A stretch of DNA of 7,832 bases, taken from contig WGAX01000196.1 of the NCBI GenBank assembly GCA_015494595.1, positions 1 through 7,832 of the forward strand. The letters run 5' to 3'. This document shows, one piece after another, positions 5,564 through 7,832 of the stretch; position 1 is the first letter of the stretch; every line of letters begins with the position of its first letter. A model generated the notes under the pieces. That model ran no database searches, was not told the origin of the DNA, and worked only from the letters and a program-made list of their open reading frames with translations. The position numbers and the translations under genes were made by a program. The stretch is from Nitratiruptor sp. GTDB taxonomy: Bacteria; Campylobacterota; Campylobacteria; Campylobacterales; Nitratiruptoraceae.

Positions 5564-6796
5564 ATGAAAAAACTGCTTCTTCTTTCTCTTCTCTCCTTTT
5601 TGCTTATGGCAGGTGTTTATGTCAAAAAACATACTAAAGTATATCGGGGAGTAGGGTATGGGCATACACGCCAAGAGGCTGTATATAATGCGATTTTGGA
5701 AGTATTAGGAGAAGTTAAGGGTGTTACCATTTCTAAAAAATCTATGTATGGAGACCTCTTTATTATAAATAGTAAAAAAGGAATAAAAAATTACGCTGCT
5801 GGATTAGATCTCTATAAAATAAGCGGTGGTAAAATTAGAGGCTATACTATTGATAGGGTAGAAAAGATTGGTGAGCATCAATACAAAGCTTTTGTTACGC
5901 TAAAAAGAGTCACAAAAAGCTACCATTACAAATCGCCAGACCAAATCCCTTCCAACCGTCCCCGCCTGGCAGTTTTACCCTTTGAGCATAAAGCAAGCTA
6001 TCAGATAGATGGTATTCCTATAAATGGTAAGGCTCTTAGTAAGAGGTTTACAGAAGCTCTTATTGATACCCTCTCACAAACCCATAGGTTTATACTTCTT
6101 GATAGGGAAAATAGCAAGTATTACGAGCTGGAAAAAGCCTTCTTGCAACAGGATCAAAACCCTCAAGAGTTGAGCCATCTTGGCAAAAGATTGGGAGTAG
6201 ATTACTTTTTTATAGCTAAAATTTTTGATTTTGGTATCACTAAAGAGCCAGGCTGCTCTCTTGTTGATGCACATAACTACTCTCATAAGGCTTATGTTAC
6301 CATTAGCTATCGTATCCTCAATATTCCTTTACAACAGATTAAATACTCAGATACAATTGATATAGATTTTGAAATCCCTATAAAAAGAGGGGTAGAAAGT
6401 TTAGTATTTAGCATTGCCCAAAAAGTAGCCAATACCCTTGCTAAAGAGGTTATTTTTAAGCTATACCCCCCAAAAGTGATAGGCTACAGAGGTAAAAATA
6501 GGGTAATTATAGATCTGGGGGGCAAACTGATTCACAAAGGTGATCATTTCAAAGCATACGCTCTTGGCAAAAAGCTTTATGATCCTTATACAAAAGAGTA
6601 TTTAGGAAGAGATGAGATAGAAAGAGGGGAGATTGTCATAACTAAAGTTTTGCCAAAAATCTCCTATGCAAAAGTAGTCAACGGCAGAGTCAACAAAGGC
6701 TATATCCTACACCCCATCGCCACTGCAAAAAAAGCTACAGATGACGATAGTATGGGACGCCCATCAACATTTGAGCAGATCTTTCCATCTAGATAG
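5564..6796 (+). CDS. FlgT/CsgG-like three-domain periplasmic protein
   Basis: The ATG at 5564 lies 6 nt after AAAAGG (5552-5557). The TTG at 5561 is not needed. Residues 1-16 are a signal peptide (LLMA/GVYV). There is no lipobox Cys, unlike the CsgG-like protein. The 410 residues fall into three parts that match the order in flagellar FlgT. An N-domain (about 27-116) has GYGHTRQEAVYNAILEVLGE and a GGKIRGYTID strand. A CsgG/TolB-N-like middle domain (133-300) has RLAVLPFEHK, ALIDTLSQTHRFILLDREN and HLGKRLGVDYFFIAKIFDFG. A C-domain (about 303-383) has VIIDLGGKLIHKGDHFKAY, LYDPYTKEYLG and ERGEIVITKVLP. In Vibrio FlgT forms part of the flagellar H-ring. No flagellar gene is near, so a structural role at the outer-membrane export site of this system is more likely. 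It is the last gene of the operon and ends 8 nt inside the convergent cytochrome gene, with no terminator hairpin evident between them. Confidence 0.75.
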   Translation: MKKLLLLSLLSFLLMAGVYVKKHTKVYRGVGYGHTRQEAVYNAILEVLGEVKGVTISKKSMYGDLFIINSKKGIKNYAAGLDLYKISGGKIRGYTIDRVEKIGEHQYKAFVTLKRVTKSYHYKSPDQIPSNRPRLAVLPFEHKASYQIDGIPINGKALSKRFTEALIDTLSQTHRFILLDRENSKYYELEKAFLQQDQNPQELSHLGKRLGVDYFFIAKIFDFGITKEPGCSLVDAHNYSHKAYVTISYRILNIPLQQIKYSDTIDIDFEIPIKRGVESLVFSIAQKVANTLAKEVIFKLYPPKVIGYRGKNRVIIDLGGKLIHKGDHFKAYALGKKLYDPYTKEYLGRDEIERGEIVITKVLPKISYAKVVNGRVNKGYILHPIATAKKATDDDSMGRPSTFEQIFPSR

Positions 6797-7832
6797 CTCT
6801 CCTCTTTCTTCTATAGATCCAAACACCAAATCCCAAAAATGCCATCACTGCTCCCAAGATCTGCACCCAGGCACTTAATAGAAGATTTTTATGCAAAATC
6901 TCTTTATGCATTCTATTATCAATTTTTACCCCTGCACTCTGGGCTATATGCACCATCAAGCTCACTGCTAAATCTTTATCCGGTATTGTCTGGTGACACG
7001 CCATACACACCCCTCTTCTATCTAGATAACTTATCTCTTGGGCATTAAGGGCGCGAGATAAGCTCCAGTGATGCCCCACGGTAACCAACTGGGTATAGTT
7101 TTCATCGATAATGCGGCTCCAATCAAAATTGAGTCCCTTGATACCTGGCTTTTGAATCGTAATCTTTTTGGGAATCACTTTTCCATCTGCACTCATAAGA
7201 TCGACTATAAGGCTCTCTCCAGGACTTGCAAAGAGCTTACCTCCACCAATCCCGAACCCCATAGATTTAGGATTGTTGTGGCAGCTCTCACAACTTCTAG
7301 CCTCTTTTTGGACTGTGTGTGAGTGCACAGGAGCCATATCAATAGCAAGCACATCTTTGCCATTATCTTGGGTGTGGTAGATCTTGTTTTGCACAATCGC
7401 CTTGCCATCTTTGCCAATAACTGTGACGGTAGTTTGGCATCCTGGAATGGCAGGAGCTATACGCCCCTCCCCATTCATTACCAAAATCGGATCTTCCCAG
7501 CGCAGATAGCTTCTGGTCTCTGTTACTTTGCCATCAATGAGAAAATCTTTGAGCGTACCTCTCTTGGCTGCATCCGTGCCGTGTATATCGTGGGCATGAG
7601 CGACTGCTAGCCAGTCCACTCCCTTTTTGCCACCGCTATAATCTACTTTTACATGACACCCATAGCACTGCGGTGCCCAGGTATCGTGGCAGGTGTAGCA
7701 TTCCATTTTCTTTAAATGCTTTGCAATCTGCACCATCGCTACTTTTGCCTCTTGGCTAAGCTTATGCTCCTTGGTAAGTTTCTTCAGTGGCTGCAAAACA
7801 AGATCTTTACCACTTGCCAAATGCACTACCAC
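6789..7832 (-). CDS. Membrane-anchored multiheme cytochrome c (5' end missing)
   Basis: The frame is open to the window edge, so the N-terminus with its signal peptide and possibly more hemes is outside. The GTG at the edge is not a credible start. The visible 347 residues hold four CxxCH heme-binding sites: CYTCH (45-49), CYGCH (56-60), CESCH (181-185) and CMACH (276-280). Extra His residues that could serve as distal ligands occur at HAHDIHG, HSH and GHH. Residues about 318-340 form a transmembrane helix followed by RRKRR, placing the heme domain in the periplasm with a C-terminal inner-membrane anchor. Long heme-free stretches (61-180, 186-275) contain an NGEGRIAPAIPGCQ segment that suggests a catalytic-type multiheme enzyme related to octaheme/HAO-like cytochromes. 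I cannot name the subfamily or substrate. Base composition is richer in G+C than the operon (line 7561-7620 has 35 of 60, line 901-960 has 12 of 60). The gene is functionally unrelated to the operon as far as can be seen. Confidence 0.85.
   Translation of the reverse strand: MVVHLASGKDLVLQPLKKLTKEHKLSQEAKVAMVQIAKHLKKMECYTCHDTWAPQCYGCHVKVDYSGGKKGVDWLAVAHAHDIHGTDAAKRGTLKDFLIDGKVTETRSYLRWEDPILVMNGEGRIAPAIPGCQTTVTVIGKDGKAIVQNKIYHTQDNGKDVLAIDMAPVHSHTVQKEARSCESCHNNPKSMGFGIGGGKLFASPGESLIVDLMSADGKVIPKKITIQKPGIKGLNFDWSRIIDENYTQLVTVGHHWSLSRALNAQEISYLDRRGVCMACHQTIPDKDLAVSLMVHIAQSAGVKIDNRMHKEILHKNLLLSAWVQILGAVMAFLGFGVWIYRRKRRAI

Noticed and set aside
6466..6522. C6 (6466-6471) and G6 (6517-6522) runs that could pair as a hairpin in the FlgT-like gene
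   Set aside because: The complementarity is limited to the six-base runs across a 45-nt loop inside coding sequence, with no further stem.
6839..7610. Several plus-strand open frames of 69-95 codons opposite the cytochrome
   Set aside because: They overlap one another and the cytochrome, whose CxxCH motifs and membrane anchor identify it as the real gene.

Overview
The window looks like a chromosomal segment of a Campylobacterota (Epsilonproteobacteria) bacterium, probably a free-living or vent-type relative of Nitratiruptor, Sulfurimonas or Nautilia. This is an inference from AT-rich, lysine-rich genes packed with 1-49 nt overlaps and from a membrane-anchored multiheme cytochrome c next door. 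No rRNA or marker gene is present to fix the genus.

Layout. Positions 2-6796 hold nine tightly packed plus-strand genes. Nearly all products have a Sec signal peptide or a lipobox, so the whole set works in the envelope or outside the cell. In order they are: (1) the 3' end of a protein built from perfect 29-residue repeats; (2) a strong hairpin at 343-374; (3) a small, very lysine-rich secreted protein with degenerate copies of the same repeat; (4) a lipoprotein resembling the curli secretion pore CsgG; (5) a periplasmic TAXI-type solute-binding-like protein with an extra C-terminal domain; (6) a secreted protein of 23 uninterrupted pentapeptide repeats; (7) a secreted protein carrying one copy of the 29-residue repeat followed by a Gly-Asp-punctuated beta-solenoid-like region; (8) a YcfL-like lipoprotein; (9) an LpoB-like lipoprotein; (10) a three-domain FlgT/CsgG-like periplasmic protein. 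Positions 6789-7832 hold the 3' end of a minus-strand multiheme cytochrome c, convergent with and overlapping the last operon gene by 8 bp.

Interpretation. The repeat unit (roughly NKTxIxxSIxTGNxGVxIKGSKV) occurs in three different exported proteins of one operon, together with a CsgG-like outer-membrane lipoprotein. The simplest reading is an undescribed curli-like system that secretes and assembles a beta-solenoid or amyloid-like fibre. The repeat protein would be the major subunit, the lysine-rich and single-repeat proteins minor, nucleating or anchoring components, and the CsgG-like, YcfL-like, LpoB-like and FlgT-like proteins the outer-membrane machinery. The hairpin after the first gene would let the abundant subunit be made in excess over the machinery, as in curli operons. 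No CsgE, CsgF or CsgD counterpart is recognisable, so this is an analogous or strongly diverged system, not curli itself. The start of the operon, its promoter and the signal peptide of the first protein lie upstream of the window.
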